From: Alopecurus myosuroides
Lineage: Eukaryota > Streptophyta > Magnoliopsida > Poales > Poaceae
Length of the DNA: 64,000 bases
Assembly: GCA_028641055.1 (NCBI GenBank)
Contig: CM054062.1
Coordinates: forward strand, 11,878,826 to 11,942,825
Direction: 5' to 3'
Each line of letters opens with the position of its first letter. Position 1 is the first letter of the stretch. Positions 11,699-22,500 of this stretch are shown here, in pieces. The notes under the pieces were generated by a model. It was not told where the DNA came from. It saw nothing but the letters and a program-made list of their open reading frames with translations, and did not search any database. The position numbers were made by a program, and so were the translations under genes.

Positions 11699-12822
11699 TG
11701 CAGCTGGCGGACCTCCATCCCGGAGTCCGCCTCTAAGTCATCAGCTCCCTCCTTGCGTTGTTTCTTCAAGCTTGGTGTTTTGACAGGGGACGCCCCATGC
11801 TCGCCCCCCTCCTTGTTCAGTGCAGCACCCAGATTCCTCCTTGTCAACTGGCCATTCTCGCTAGCTTGCGAGTCCTTGATCACGAGTTGCTGGTTCCCCT
11901 CCATACCAGTCTTATGCGAGGTTTTGGGTGATCTCTCCTCTGGGTTGCGTTTGCGAGTCTCTGTAGGCACCCTACCACTTCCACGGCCCCCTCGGGACCC
12001 CTCCCCTGGTTGCAAACGTGGCCGAACTCCCGAGGACTGCGGGTGCCAATCTTCCACTGGAGCAATCATCCAAGTGCCGTACTGGTTCAGATCCCCCTCG
12101 TGAACTCCATCGCCGCACTCTAGGTCCGTGTGTCCAAAAAGGCCACACACCTCGCAGAATCGCGGAATCTTCTCATACAGAACTTGGAACGTAACCCTCT
12201 CTTGTCCTTCTGGATGTAGCCCTACCAGCCTTGACAGAGGTTTGTTGACATCTAGCTTCACACGAACTCGTACAAAGCTTGTACCGCTAGCTCCCAAAGC
12301 ATAAAGATCCACGCTCTTCACTTCTCCGATTCGAGCAGCCATGTCCCTTACGATGTTTTCCCTCTGAAAAACCGGTGGCACACCCCTGATCTGGATCCAT
12401 GCAAAGAGACGGTCCAGCACTACCGATTTAGGGTCAGCAACTCCATCATACGGTTCCACCATCACACCTTGTTGTCTGAAAATCCATGGTCCCTCAAGTA
12501 AAGCCCTATTCCAATCTCCCAAGCAAGATACTTGTAAGATAAATAGGTTATCCTCCACTGGCCTGATCGTCCACTTCTTCGCAAAGCCCCATGCAATATC
12601 CATCTTCTGGAAAAACGGTTGATTGCCAAAGTGTTTCGTGGTATGAACCTTGACCACCACCATCCACCAAGCTTCTTCTCGGAGAGTAACGAATTCCTCC
12701 CGTGGGAGGACCACATCATCCAGCTCCTCATCCTTCAGAACTAGCCGCTTCATCAATTCCTTCAGATCCGCTGCAGGCTTAGGGATCGAAGACTCCCCTT
12801 CTTTCGGAAATTTCGCCGCCAT
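11695..12822 (-). CDS. LINE ORF1: RNA-binding protein with DUF4283 and zinc knuckle
   Basis: The 375-residue open frame is uninterrupted. Residues from about 45 to 210 match the DUF4283 pattern common in plant LINE and retroelement proteins, with WTIRPVEDNLFILQV, LLEGPWIF and WIQIRGVPP. A CCHC knuckle (CEVCGLFGHTDLEC) follows near residue 235. A basic, Ser/Pro-rich tail is consistent with nucleic acid binding. By family knowledge the protein packages LINE RNA. The start at 12822 gives MAAKFPKEG and is the first ATG in the frame. Its stop overlaps the ORF2 start. Confidence 0.9.
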   Translation of the reverse strand: MAAKFPKEGESSIPKPAADLKELMKRLVLKDEELDDVVLPREEFVTLREEAWWMVVVKVHTTKHFGNQPFFQKMDIAWGFAKKWTIRPVEDNLFILQVSCLGDWNRALLEGPWIFRQQGVMVEPYDGVADPKSVVLDRLFAWIQIRGVPPVFQRENIVRDMAARIGEVKSVDLYALGASGTSFVRVRVKLDVNKPLSRLVGLHPEGQERVTFQVLYEKIPRFCEVCGLFGHTDLECGDGVHEGDLNQYGTWMIAPVEDWHPQSSGVRPRLQPGEGSRGGRGSGRVPTETRKRNPEERSPKTSHKTGMEGNQQLVIKDSQASENGQLTRRNLGAALNKEGGEHGASPVKTPSLKKQRKEGADDLEADSGMEVRQLQ

Positions 12823-13055
12823 TGATCCTCCGTTCTTCCCTCCCTCCCCCTCCTCCGAGAGAACCCTAGGTTAGGGCCGAGGGACCTTCAGAGGGGGTCG
12901 TGGCTGGTTGCCTTCTCTCGTTTCCCGATCCCCGCCGCCGTTGAGATCACCGGTTTTGGGTCAGAAACCCTAACCGCCCTGTGTTCGCCTAAGCCAAGAC
13001 GAAGACGAAGAGGTATGGAAGCCCAATAGACCCAGCCCAACTTCTGAGATTTTAA

Positions 13056-13591
13056 TTTTTTTTTCCCAGTGGTGCTTAGACACACCGGCCAGGGCTGGGC
13101 CTGGCCGTTCCCACTCGGGCCAACTGAGCATCACCCAATTTCTAGCCTTACATCTCATTCCACCCCATTGCGACTCTGGCACCGGCCCGCTGCCGTCCAG
13201 GGCATAGTAGGCCGCACCTCACGTGCCGGCGCGAGGCACGGCCCAGACATCGCGCTCGCTCGCTCTGCCACTCACGGATTCACCGGAAGGGATCAATCAT
13301 TGGCGCCGCGGGACACGAGAAGGCCGGCGGCCGAAGCAAAGCACCCCCGCCTCCCCTCCCCACGCGCGCGCATCGTGCTAGGAGCAAGCTCTAGTAGCTA
13401 GCTAGCAGCTAGAGCGCACGAGGCGGGGATGGAATCCAGCCGGTGGCCGCGGTCGGCAAGGCAGCGCCGCGACAGGCCGATTCCTTCCTTGCCGCCACCG
13501 CTCGCCTCCTTCTCTCCCCCCTTAACCGCACGCCACCTCGCCGAGACCTCGCCATGGTCGCTGAGCCTCCGAAGCAGAAGATCGAGGAGGC
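13056..13591 (+). promoter_or_regulatory. MLO upstream region and probable 5' UTR
   Basis: This 536-bp stretch lies between the LINE target duplication and the MLO start codon and is GC-rich. No convincing TATA box was seen. An ATG at 13554 (GCCATGGTC) lies upstream of the MLO ATG in another frame that overlaps exon 1, so it could act as an upstream start. The LINE has separated this segment from the older upstream DNA that now ends at 7521. Confidence 0.5.
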
Positions 13592-16500
13592 ATGGAGGAC
13601 GCGTCTCTTGAACACACGCCTACCTGGGTCGTCGCCGGCGTCTGCTTCACCATCGTCTCCGTCTCACTCGCCGCCGAGCGCTTCCTCCACTACCTCGGCA
13701 AGGTACGCTGCCGGCCGCCCCTTCCGTACACATTTGTTTATTAACACAGGTTGCTCGGCTGACAAAATTTGTACATTGGTTAACTCGATCGCGAATGTAC
13801 TGTACCTGCCGTTTTCCGTTCCATTATCTGGGGAGGGTTGTAGAAAGTTTTGCTCTCAGTTGGGAAACACACTTGCCAGGGGGATCCTGGTCAGGGCACC
13901 TTGCTCCATTGTGGAGTTCGGTTTGCAAGCTCGTGGCAATGTCTGCTTTGCTCAGTTACCTAAGAAGTTAATGAAACCTGTGATAGCCTGATAGGTGCCA
14001 CCTTCGGCTGTTTTTTCAAGTACATTAACGCTCTGCACGAGATATAGCCAAGTGTAATTCTTGGAGTACTTTTAGTCTCTCCTATATGCAGCCATTTTTT
14101 ACACTTAGAATGAACAATTGCATGGCCATGCGCAAATCTACAACTAGTTTTAGAAATTTCTTGTTTTGTGCTAGATTGATACTGTACAACATAGGCGACA
14201 GTCGACGCAATTTTTAGAAAAACATTCCTTCACCAACATTTTGTATTATTCTGTTGAAACTTTCAGAAAAGCATGTGATCCATTGTTAAGGCCTCTATAC
14301 AAGTTTTAACACCCAAGAGCGTATTTTTTTTATTTGACTTGAGTTTGTATATAGTCAGTACTCAATAATGCTGAACAGACAATGATTTCCCCCTCCTACT
14401 TATGCTTACTTCTAAATCGTGCAGGCATTAAAACATAAGCAGCAGAAAACACTGTATTCAGCTTTACAGAGACTAAAAGAAGGTAACATTCAGGAATAGA
14501 TACAATGGCATGAACACTTATCGGTCTAGAACATCAGGATGCCTTATAATTAGATCGTTTAGTTTGCTTCTTTATTAGTAACTGTACATTAAGTATGTGG
14601 TATATCTATTATACTCCCTCTGCTTGTGCCTTCTTAGTTCAAAAAAAAAAATATATATATATATATACTCCCTCCGTTCACTTCTATAAGTCATTTCAAT
14701 TTTGGCCACATATATTCTAAAATGAGTAAATCTAGATTCATTTTGTACATAGATTCACTCATTTTAATATGTATGTGGTCAAAATTGAAATGGTAAGTAG
14801 TGTGCCTTTAAAAGTGAACGGAGGAAGTAGAACTTAATTAGCCGATTGTAATAATAATATTATTATTATTATTTTGCAAAGGAGTACATAGCTGAAGGAG
14901 CCCTTTGACTCTAGCAAATGCTAAATAGGAAACCAGACAAAGGATTGGCCAATATATTGCACAGTTAGTATCTGATAGTTGATTTTTCTCTCTTTGTCTT
15001 ATCTGGTTAAATGGCTACATATGCAGAGTTAATGCTTCTTGGATTTATTTCCTTCGTCCTGAGTCTCTCTCAGGGTTTTATTGTTCACATTTGCATTCCG
15101 GAGACTGCTACACGTTTCATGCTTCCTTGCAAGAGAGAGAATCACAAAGTTGCAGAAAAAGGTGGCATAGTTTGCAAGAAAAAGGTTAGGAGAACCATAT
15201 TTGCAGAGATGAATAGCCTTTTCTTTCTTGGAGTTGAATACCTGATTGGTTCTTGGAAGTACATACAGATCATTCAACACTCGGTAGCAAAACCTTGTTT
15301 CATTTATCTGTCATAGGAAGCAATGTTAAGTGGCGTCCTTAAAAAACAAAGCAATTTAAGTTGTGTTGGTCAGAAATGTGTTCTACAATGACCATCGTTA
15401 AAGATTGTCTTTCTCTGTTTCAGGGTGATGTTCCCTTGTTATCACTGGAGGCGTTGCATCAGCTGCACATATTCATATTTGTACTTGGCTTTGTCCATGT
15501 TGTTTTCTGCGCTACAACAATATTGCTTGGTGGTGCAAAGGTATGTCTGCAAATATAATGTTCTGCTACATATGACCATATTTGTGGATGGCAAACTTAC
15601 TCTGGCTGAAATTTTCTAGATAAGAAAATGGAAGCACTGGGAGACCCGAATTCACCTCGACATACAAGAGAAATGTACGCTGTTGCCCCATTCGTTTGTT
15701 TCCTTCGTTGATTTTAATATTCTTAATGCAGACCCCCTACCCTATGTTCTGTTACTTTATTACTCTCTCTGTCCCAAATGAGTTGTCAAAATATGGATGT
15801 ATCTAGACGTATTTTAGTGTATAGATACATCCATATTTTGACAAATCCATGACACCTAGGGGCTGTTTGGTTTACGCCTGCTTTTGCCCGGCCAAATCCA
15901 GGGCACGCCAAAATATTGGCGAGGGATTCGTCCGCCCCAGTTTTGCCTGGATGTGGTCACAGAATCGGCCGTAGCGACCAAATAATTGGCGTGGCTTCAG
16001 TAGTTGGGCACAAACCAAATGCTAGCCCATGTAATCGGTCAACACCAAAAAATTGGTAGGGTAGCTACCGGCCACAATCCAAACAACCCCCTAATTTGGG
16101 ACGGAGGGAGTATATAATATAGTTACAAGCTTACAATAGATGCGGATTAATATTCACTTTAAACTTATACAATAGATTATAAAGAGTTCGTTCTGACTAG
16201 CTGAGTGTTTTCCTCAGCTGTCAATATTTAGTGTAAATTTACTCTATGGGGTTCGTCAAGTTGAAAATGTTAAACAAGTGTTGCTGCATGATTTCCATGC
16301 AATTAACACCATGGAACTCACTATTCCACAAGTGAGTTGGAAGAACTTCAACAATTAGTAAGTCTCATGCTTTTCCACAAGACTTAATAGAAAGTTCATC
16401 TTCTTTAGGTCATTAAGACGTTCATCATTTCTGTTGGAGTATGAGTTAGTATCCTAGCAGTCTCTAGAGTGTTCTAGGGAAGTGGAGCCTATCCTAGTAT

Positions 16501-19500
16501 AGTACTATTGTCCTACAAGAGTCTAGATTGTTCTAGTGTATAAGTGAATATGTATGCCTATATATAGGAGGGTGGTGGAGGTCCAAGGGACAAGTCCATC
16601 CAGAAAAGTTCCCCAAAGAACAACATGGTATCAGAGCTATGGCGGTGACCATCAGGCCTAGCTCTAGCAGACAGTTACTCGGCTGTGGACGACGACAAGT
16701 GGAGGAGGAAGCAAAGGTACTGCTGCAGGAAGTAATAGGAGCAAGCGGCTGCAGGCAAGAGTGTGGTCAACTGTAGCTGCAGAAGGTGTCAAGGTGTCAG
16801 TGCTGAGGTGTGCGGAAGCTGCAGCAGGGAGAGAAAGGCGGAAAGCCAGTGAAGTGTGTCAGAGCTCCTAGGCAGGCAAGACTGCAGGAGGGAATAAGCT
16901 CTACACAGGGGTTGCAGGAGGTGCAGAGACGGCAGCCGGTCAGCAGCGCTGAGTCGCGCTTGTGAGAGAGCAGCTGGGTGAGGTGTGGCTGCTCGTGACC
17001 GTAGAGAGGAAGCAAGAGAGCTGCGGCTGGAGGTGAGCCCCAGGAGAAGGGAGCACTGCTGGTGGTTGACTGGAGCGCAAGTTGAGCTGGGCCTGGAGGT
17101 GTGTGGCGGACGTGCGTCTACGTGGAATCCAAGGAGTGAGAGTTGCAGGCCTTGAGGGCACTGGTGGCTGCAGGAACGGTGCTGGTGGAATTGGTGGATG
17201 TGCAGCTGAACACGGTGGTGGAGAGCTAGGAAAGGAGCATTGTCGTTGCTGCTGGTGGCCTAGAGCAGAGGAGGAAGCTACTGCTGTGACAAAGAGCAAT
17301 AGTGTTGTTGCTTGCTCTCAGAATTGGGTAAAAGAGACGTGTTGTTGGTGGTAAGTGTGATTCTTGCAATGGCGGAGAATCAAGGTGTTGAGCAATTGCT
17401 CGACAAATTGGCGCAACTGCTCAAAGATTTTAAAAAAATGAGACAATCAGAGAGGAGTGCAGAAAGGGCCATACAGAGTGACAAAACAACAATTCTTCGG
17501 AATTCTGTCAATCTTGCTCAAACTGAAAGTGGTACCACGAATTATGCTTCTGGCTCAAATGAAACTTCTCGCTCAAATTGGATACTAGATTCGGGAGCGT
17601 CGGCACATGTCACGGGAAGGTGGAGTGAGTTTGCATCATATACTCCACACCCACCCATGCATAAAGAGACCATCCAAACAGCCGATGGGACTTATCAACC
17701 TATTAAAGGGGTTGGCACGGTGAAATGCACTCCGTCAATTACATTGTCTCCGGTCTTATATGCTCCATCATTTCCGGTTAGTTTGGTGTCTATGAGCTCC
17801 TTGGTTGATGATATTGATTGTCGAATCATCGTGGATCGATACAATTGCATAATTGAGGAGAAGTCAACTGGAAGGAGGATTGGGGTCGGTGTCAGACATA
17901 AGGGACTTTGGTACTTGGATAGACAGGAAACAGATGATGCATTATGCACTGCTCTGATGGCTGCTTCGGGAGACAATGAAGCAAAGGTGATACTCCAACA
18001 TTGTCGATTGGGCCACATATCTTTTGATGCTATGTCTAAGATTTATCCCGAAGAAATGAAAAAGGTAGATAAAGACAAACTTGTGTGTGATGCATGTGAG
18101 TATGGAAAACACACAAGGACTTCATATGTGAGCCGTGGACTCCGGAGTACATCGCCCTTCGTGTTGATCCATTCGGATGTCTGGACTTCTCCCGTGGTTT
18201 CTATCAGTGGGATGAAGTATTTTGTCACCTTCATTGACTGTCATTCTCGAATGACTTGGATATATCTCATGAAACAAAAGAGTGAGGTGCTTAGTTGTTT
18301 CAAGGACTTCTATGCATATATCCAAAATCGTTTCAACACCGGCATTCAAACTATTAGGACACATAATGGGACAGAGTATGTAAACAATGAATTTGGCAAT
18401 TTTCTATCGGAAAAAGGAATACTTAATCAAACTTCGTGTCCTAATACTTCGCCGCAGAATGGAGTGGCTGAAAGAAAGAATCGTCATCTATTGGAGGTAG
18501 CTCGATCACTCATGTTTACGATGAATGTGCCTAAATTCTTATGGAGTGAAGCGGTTATGACAGCTACTTATCTCATCAACCGGATGCCATCAAGAGTGCT
18601 TGGAATGAAGACTCCATATGAAATGGTCTACGGAAAAAATGAGTTCATTGTTCCGCCAAAGGTGTTTGGATGCACGTGCTTTGTTAGAGACCACAGACCT
18701 TCGGTGGGAAAATTGGATCCACGTGCTGTAAAGTGCATCTTTATCGGATACTCACCTGGACAAAAGGGCTACAAATGTTGGAGTCCTAGCGAACGGAGAA
18801 CATTTGTGAGCATGGATATGTTATTTAGAGAGTCTGAGCCGTTCTATGGAGAGAAGACGGATCTCAGCTCGTTGTTTGACTTTGACTCTCCTAGCACAAG
18901 TGATGCTAGTCGAGAGGGGGAGAGTGAATCGTTGAGGACAAAGGAGGATGAACCATTGAGAATTGCGATTGGTTCAATTCCATGTCCAAGGAGTGAAGAG
19001 AGATGGAGAATGCCTAATGAGGAACAAAATCTGAGGGTATATACGAGGAAACAACCTACGGGTGAAGAGAGATGGACAAAGCCAAACGAGGAACAAAATT
19101 TGAGGGTACACACAAGGAGACAACTTACGGGTGAAGAGAGATGGAAAAAACCAAATGAGGAAGAAAATTTAAGGGTGTATACGAGAAGGCAATCACAACA
19201 TCAACAACAAGCTCGAATAAATGGTGAGGTCCAATTGCAGGGGGAGCAAAATCAACAACAGCAGACTCAGGCACCAGCGGTCGATGAAGTTGACTCATAT
19301 GAGAGTGAGCCACGTGTCATTGGTGATTCACTAAATTTGCCTATTGCCTTGAGAAAAGAACCACGAGCTAGAGCAGGAAAGCCTCCTGAAAGGTACGGTT
19401 TTGAGCATGATATTGCAAATTATGTGTCATATGAATCTCTATCACCCGGGTACAGAGCCTTCATTTCTTCATTACAATCTGTGGCAATCCCAAGAGATTG

Positions 19501-22500
19501 GAAGGAAGCAAAACAAGACCCAAAGTGGTATGAGGCCATGCTGGAGGAAATGAAAGCTCTTGAGAAGAACAAGACATGGGATCTTGTTTCTCTTCCTATG
19601 GGAAAAAGTCCAGTTACTTGCAAATGGGTGTATACTGTGAAGCAATCCCCAGAAGGGAAAATAGAACGATATAAGGCTAGGTTGGTGGCAAGGGGTTACA
19701 GCCAAACTTATGGGATTGACTATGACGAGACATTTGCACCGGTTGCAAAGATGAGTACAGTGAGAACTCTTATTTCTTGTGCTGCTAACTTTGGTTGGCC
19801 ATTGCACCAGCTGGATGTCAAAAATGCATTCTTGCATGGTGATCTTCAAGAGGAAGTGTACATGGAAATTCCACCTGGCTTTGGTACATCTCAGACTCGT
19901 GGGAAGGTCCTTAGGTTGAGAAAGTCGTTATATGGGCTTAAACAATCTCCACGAGCATGGTTTGATCGATTTCGCCGTGCTATGTGTAGTATGGGATACT
20001 CACAGTGCAACGGGGACCACACTTTGTTCTATCGCCACTCTCAGCGGCACATCACGATTCTTGCAGTGTATGTGGATGACATCATTATTACTGGCGATGA
20101 TGCTATTGAGATCGCACAATTGAAGCAGAAGTTGAGTAAAGAATTTGAGGTTAAGGACCTTGGCCAACTAAGGTACTTTCTAGGCATTGAGATTGCAAGG
20201 TCCCCTAAAGGGATAGTTCTCTCGCAGCGGAAGTATGTCTTGGACCTTCTTAGTGATACAGGAATGCTTGGTTGTCGAGCGGCTTCTTCCCCTATTGAGC
20301 AAAATCATCAATTATGTGCGCAATCTGGAGATCCAGTTGATAGAGAGAGCTACCAACGACTTGTAGGTCGACTCATCTATTTATGCCATACGAGACCTGA
20401 CATATCCTATGCAGTGAGTGTGGTCAGTCGCTACATGCATGACCCAAGAAGTGGCCATTTAGAGGCGGCACACAAAATTTTACGCTATCTAAAAGGCAGT
20501 CCAGGAAGAGGTCTATTGTTCAAGGCCAATGGGCACTTGAATGTAGAAGGCTATTGTGACGCTGATTGGGCTAGTTGCCTTGATGACAGAAGGTCAACAT
20601 CGGGATTTTGTGTCTTTGTTGGAGGTAACTTGGTATCTTGGAGGAGCAAGAAGCAGCCGGTGGTCTCCCGATCAACAGCAGAGGCAGAATATAGAGCAAT
20701 GTCTGTGTGTTTGAGTGAGATGCTATGGATGAAAGGCCTCTTATCAGAATTGAAACTATTACGGAAAGGGCCATTGAACCTTTGGTGTGACAACAAGTCT
20801 GCAATCAACATAGCTAACAATCCAGTTCAGCATGACCGAACAAAGCATGTGGAAATAGATCGATTCTTCATCAAAGAGCGGCTCGACGAAGGCACCTTGA
20901 AGTTAAGCCATGTAACCTCGAGAGAACAAATAGCAGATTGCTTGACAAAGGGGTTAGGTAGTAAGGAATGTTCATTGGCATGTAACAAGATGGGAATGAT
21001 AGATATCTATCACCCATCTTGAGGGGGAGTGTTGGAGTATGAGTTAGTATCCTAGCAGTCTCTAGAGTGTTCTAGGGAAGTGGAGCCTATCCTAGTATAG
21101 TACTATTGTCCTACAAGAGTCTAGATTGTTCTAGTGTATAAGTGAATATGTATGCCTATATATAGGAGGGTGGTGGAGGTCCAAGGGACAAGTCCATCCA
21201 GAAAAGTTCCCCAAAGAACAACAATTTCACATGTTATAAATAAAGTTTAGAAGAGAATTTTTCATCAAGATACGTGAAATGCAAGTGCTGTGTTAGGAGC
21301 TACTCCCTCCGTATCACAATATAAGATGTTTTAGCATTTTCTAGACAAAATGTATCTAGACATGTTTTAGTGTATATATTCATATGCATCTTACACTAAA
21401 ACATGTCTAGATTCGTTTTGTCTAGGAAATGCTAAAACATCCTACATTTTGATACGGAGGGAGTAGTAGACTGGGCTAGCAAGGGGAGAGAGAGCATAGA
21501 GGTGGGGTGGGCTGGCAATCTGGGTCAGTATTTTAGTCTATTTTACACATTGAGCCCATATACATATTCATAATTAATCCTGAAAACAATAACAAACTTC
21601 CTGGTGATGCCGGACATGCCACACACCTCGGCAACCATACTAGATACGCCACTAGTCTCGTACTCATGATATTCCCCTGTGTCCATATCCTTCCGATTTG
21701 TCATAATGGGCAAGTGCAATTTAATTAATTCTGCCATATTCTGTTAGTTTCCTTGTACTTGCTCCAGAGTCCTCATCTACGAAACAAAGGGAATTGCATA
21801 ATCATTCACACTTGGAGGGCAACCGAGTGTCCAAATTTCATTGATTCCTAATAGTGCCAATACACTATAATCTTATGCTGCCTTTTCTGTTAGCCCTTTT
21901 TTATTTTGGTGCGGTTGTGTGTGTTTTACTCAATATATGCTAGCAAGTTCTGTATGAAACAAAATAAGCATACCTTCTTAATTGGTTGCAGTACATCAGG
22001 CAGAGTTTGCAGGGAAAGCTACACCACTGCATGCTGTGTTACATCGTGAACACCAGGATGAATTTGTTACTGAGCGAACAAAGGGATTTTGGATGAAGCT
22101 GGCTGTTGTAAGCTGGATAGTAAGTCATCTGCGGATCCTGTCATATTGCTCAACTCAGTTATTTAAATCTTCTGTGTGCATGCATTTAGTCAGATTATGA
22201 CATATGTAATGTAAGGAGATCATATTAGCTGTCTACCCAACAGATGTTCTATAATTCTGTGGTTAATCAGCAGTTGGATTGTTGGTTGCTATGACCATGG
22301 CCTGAGCACACTATCCTCAAAGTATGGAAAGCATTTCCAGAAAACTGCATTACTGCATTATAATTCAAGGTTCTCCTATATGATGCTTGCAATGGCTCAA
22401 TCAATATCTTCACAACACTTTAATTTATACTCTTCCATGATAAACTGCTTGGTGGAATTTCCTGTTCTTCCAAATCTAACAGTAATGTACACGATTATTG

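Larger units (their letters stand above)
7538..13039 (-). mobile_element. Full-length L1-type LINE (non-LTR retrotransposon)
   Basis: The element reads right to left: 5' end next to the TSD at 13040, ORF1, ORF2, a short 3' UTR with AATAAAG just past ORF2, and a run of ten A residues (T run on plus at 7539-7548) next to the TSD at 7522-7537. The order ORF1 (DUF4283-like and zinc knuckle) then ORF2 (endonuclease, reverse transcriptase, RNase H) is that of plant L1-clade LINEs. Length is about 5.5 kb, so it is not 5' truncated. Two amber codons interrupt ORF2, so this copy should not supply its own full ORF2 protein. It ends about 550 bp upstream of the MLO start codon. Confidence 0.95.
16432..21223 (+). 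mobile_element. Ty1/Copia LTR retrotransposon in MLO intron 5 (Copia-1)
   Basis: The element has 194-bp LTRs at 16432-16625 and 21030-21223, a tRNA-iMet type primer site directly after the left LTR, one long pol frame, and a purine tract GAGGGGGAG just before the right LTR. The LTRs run TG...CA and were identical in every base compared by eye, indicating very recent insertion. Total length is 4792 bp. No gag or CCHC knuckle is present, so the element is probably non-autonomous. It lies in the same transcriptional direction as the MLO gene. Confidence 0.96.

Noticed and set aside
13443..13991. 182-codon frame overlapping MLO exon 1
   Set aside because: It is in another frame, runs through the intron, and has no domain. 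The MLO N-terminus in the correct frame explains the coding signal.
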